Source: Moniliophthora roreri (taxonomy: Eukaryota; Basidiomycota; Agaricomycetes; Agaricales; Marasmiaceae). From it: a stretch of DNA of 64,000 bases. The stretch is taken from the NCBI GenBank assembly GCA_001466705.2, contig LATX02000211.1:434001-498000 (forward strand), read 5' to 3'. The notes below the pieces were generated by a model. That model was not told the origin of the DNA and did not search any database. It saw only the letters and a list, made by a program, of their open reading frames with translations. The position numbers and the translations under genes are program-made. Positions 61,901 through 64,000 of the stretch are shown here, one piece after another. How positions within the stretch are numbered: position 1 is the stretch's first letter; each line of letters opens with the position of its first letter.

Positions 61901-64000
61901 ATGCAGGAACAACTTTCCAGTGTGCCCATTGCCAACTCTGATGAAGAATCGCAGCGTCAGGTCCGTGTGGACTATGATCGCGCTTCATCACCAGATTACA
62001 CTCTTCAATACCCCGACATCGAGTCTCCTATAAACGCTGGGCCAGAAACCAGCCCGGGGCTGCCGTCATCGCCAGTTGCATTTCTCAGGGATCTCTACAC
62101 CCGTTTTGCATCCTCCCTCCAACCCATCGACTTGACCACTGCCCTCGAATCAATCACCAAATTCGAATATCTCGCCAATGAAGCTCTATCAGTATCCCAG
62201 GCAGCGCGTATATGCGTCGAAGGGCTGATACGTGCTAACGAGGCGAGAGAAGCTACATGGAACGAGTTTAAAGCCGAGTTGGAGGGGTACCTCGAACAAC
62301 AAGTCTCTTCGGCTGACGATGACATCGATATGTCCGACTCTACACAATCTGCGACGGATGATGAGGATCGTCTCCAAGCGGAAGAAAATATCCAACTACA
62401 ACAGCTAAAAGAAACAGAGGAGTCGGCGAGGCAGGACAGGGCACTGGGTGAGGAGAAGATTTTTGAGGCTAGGCAGGGAAGAGAAAGGGTTAGACGTGAA
62501 AAGAAGGAAGAGGCGGAGAGGAAGCGGAAGGATGCAGAGGAACAACGCCAACTAGCCAAAGAACAAGAGCGATTACGCAAGGAAGAGCGTGCTGCCCAAG
62601 TCGAGGAGCAGTGCAAAGCCGCAGAACGTTCCGCTAAAGAGGAACAACGTAGACGAGCAGCCGCTGAGGCACAACGTGCTCTTGAGGCCAAACGAGAGCA
62701 ACAGCAGATCACGATCAATGAAGGACATAGAAGGGGATTGGATATTCAATCCAAACAGGTTCAAGACTCGGAGACTTTGCGCTCTTCCCCAGCCGCAGAA
62801 TCCGGTCTTGTGCGTATTAGAGCCTTGACCTCTATATCCAACGGCGAGAGACTGTCTTCGCCTCGCCCGCCAGATCCAGATTCTTCCATGTTGATATCGG
62901 AATCGCCCTGTATTTCTGAAAGGGCATCTAGGATCCAGAAGCCTGAGATCCCAGCCCGTTCTTCGTCGGGAGAGCGCGAACCCATCCATTTTTCGATTAC
63001 GACTATCAAAACCTCCGCATCAAAGACTCTATCTCTTCCTTTAGATGCAGAGTCTTTATCCCCTATCCCCATTCCCGCTACGGCTCTTCCTCTTCGCTCT
63101 GTGAACCCAGTTGCTGAACGTACTTTGTTTCCGATTTTCGCAGAACCCAACAAACAGAAGAAAGACCGAGAAGTCGAATTGGACCCGGAGGCTACACTTC
63201 CATCTTCACCACACCTACACCTTGATAATGGTGTATCGCCTACGAGCACACCTTTACGAGAGGAACGCGGCTCTTCTATCGCTGCTATGAGATCAGAAAG
63301 CTCAAGCCCGAGCCCGTTGATTTATCCAGTCAATGCCGGTACAGGTGATCTCGGACACCCTCTCGAGTTCGAGCTTGTGATTGAGGATGTTCCTGCCAGT
63401 GTTTTGGAGGGTTTGGACTTGGCGACGACCCCACCGAATACGATTGCGAATGAGAGTCTGAATCTTGCAACCGCCACCTCGACATCAACACCAATTCCTC
63501 ACGGGCAGGATCCCAATTCACAGATGTCCCAATCGCAGTCGACCGAAGATGGACCTTCTCCCGCTCCTGATGACTTGAATCACTACTCGCCACCGCATGT
63601 ATCCTTGCCGCAACCTGAAATCCAAGCCGAAAACTTGACTTCACCGAGTATGAGTACGAGCTTGAAGCCTGCCGCTACTGCTGCCGCCGTCACCGACGCG
63701 CAGCCTACTCATACTCGTACTCAAGGTGACGAGCAGGATTCAGGTTTCCAGCCCCAGTCGGTGCCTGAACACGGCCGCGACATGAAAATAGTACCGGTAT
63801 CGTCCATTGACAGTCCGTTAAGCCTACTCCAACCCCAACCCCAGAGTAGCGGCAACTCGACCTCGACACCTCACGCTCCTACTCAAAGTGACGGGCAGTT
63901 GCAGAGATCTGTTGACTTGGATCACAATTGGACTCCTGCCACCGAGCAGATTTCGATACCATATACTACTCATATTCATACTCGGAATTCGAATTTCCAA
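61901..64000 (+). CDS. Long coiled-coil / Ser-Pro-rich protein, runs off the window
   Basis: From ATG 61901 the frame is open for 700 codons to the window edge with no stop or needed intron, so the gene is partial. Residues 1-60 are acidic and Ser/Pro-rich; 60-140 helical (PVAFLRDLYTRFASSLQPID, VSQAARICVEGLIRANEA); about 165-285 a strongly charged coiled coil (RVRREKKEEAERKRKDAEEQ, LRKEERAAQVEEQCKAAERS). The rest is disordered, Ser/Thr/Pro/Gln-rich with loose repeats (TQSDGQLQ, TQGDEQD). No catalytic domain recognised. Likely a structural or scaffold protein; a DNA-binding domain may lie beyond the edge. Long minus-strand frames here are antisense shadows. Confidence 0.75.
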   Translation, partial: MQEQLSSVPIANSDEESQRQVRVDYDRASSPDYTLQYPDIESPINAGPETSPGLPSSPVAFLRDLYTRFASSLQPIDLTTALESITKFEYLANEALSVSQAARICVEGLIRANEAREATWNEFKAELEGYLEQQVSSADDDIDMSDSTQSATDDEDRLQAEENIQLQQLKETEESARQDRALGEEKIFEARQGRERVRREKKEEAERKRKDAEEQRQLAKEQERLRKEERAAQVEEQCKAAERSAKEEQRRRAAAEAQRALEAKREQQQITINEGHRRGLDIQSKQVQDSETLRSSPAAESGLVRIRALTSISNGERLSSPRPPDPDSSMLISESPCISERASRIQKPEIPARSSSGEREPIHFSITTIKTSASKTLSLPLDAESLSPIPIPATALPLRSVNPVAERTLFPIFAEPNKQKKDREVELDPEATLPSSPHLHLDNGVSPTSTPLREERGSSIAAMRSESSSPSPLIYPVNAGTGDLGHPLEFELVIEDVPASVLEGLDLATTPPNTIANESLNLATATSTSTPIPHGQDPNSQMSQSQSTEDGPSPAPDDLNHYSPPHVSLPQPEIQAENLTSPSMSTSLKPAATAAAVTDAQPTHTRTQGDEQDSGFQPQSVPEHGRDMKIVPVSSIDSPLSLLQPQPQSSGNSTSTPHAPTQSDGQLQRSVDLDHNWTPATEQISIPYTTHIHTRNSNFQ

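Noticed and set aside
62095..63644. Long minus-strand frames opposite the coiled-coil gene
   Set aside because: Ser/Cys/Leu-rich antisense shadows caused by the Glu/Arg/Ala-rich codons of the plus-strand frame.

Overview
The window is nuclear DNA of a mushroom-forming basidiomycete (Agaricomycetes). Evidence: many short phase-consistent GT-AG introns (about 50-70 nt), a lineage-typical gene set (DUF6534 membrane proteins, FuA-type glutathione transferase, a CaaX pheromone precursor, kinase-like and large uncharacterised Agaricomycete families), and single housekeeping genes such as MDM31/32 and PIG-U. No bacterial features, CRISPR array, rRNA or tRNA gene were seen. Exon boundaries were assigned by hand from splice signals, reading phase and paralogue comparison.

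Left part (1-28 kb): a Sin3-derived paired-amphipathic-helix protein with an unusual tail; a protein with an NlpC/LRAT-like His...Asn-Cys pattern; a GH3 beta-xylosidase pseudogene with many lesions; an intact P-loop/sulfotransferase-like gene (19.4 kb) with two decayed copies; old yellow enzyme copy A divergent from a 545-residue Agaricomycete protein; a DUF6534 membrane protein; an ASCH/PUA-like gene; an F-box gene.

Middle (28-45 kb): a mosaic of duplications. Two more old yellow enzyme genes lie here. Copy C with its divergent neighbour is an inverted copy of the 14.6-17.5 kb block. Around them is an array of kinase-like genes: one intact (35.6-37.0 kb), three broken, and further shards repeatedly joined to the 3' end of the F-box gene. 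Two and perhaps three kinases are paired head to head with a gene for a helical protein that has a glycine/alanine-rich hydrophobic N-terminus. One pair is intact on both sides and another is broken on both sides.

Right part (45-64 kb): MDM31/32, a FuA-type glutathione transferase, a lipopeptide pheromone precursor, a tandem array of five short-chain dehydrogenase copies (three intact, two broken) that differ in GT or GC splice donors, PIG-U of the GPI transamidase, and a long coiled-coil protein open to the window edge.

Main ideas for follow-up: the duplicated kinase/helical-protein divergent pair as a candidate two-gene system; RHIM-like motifs in two unrelated proteins; GC-AG introns in two paralogous families; a Trp-to-Tyr change at the OYE1 Trp116-equivalent position; and the pheromone gene.
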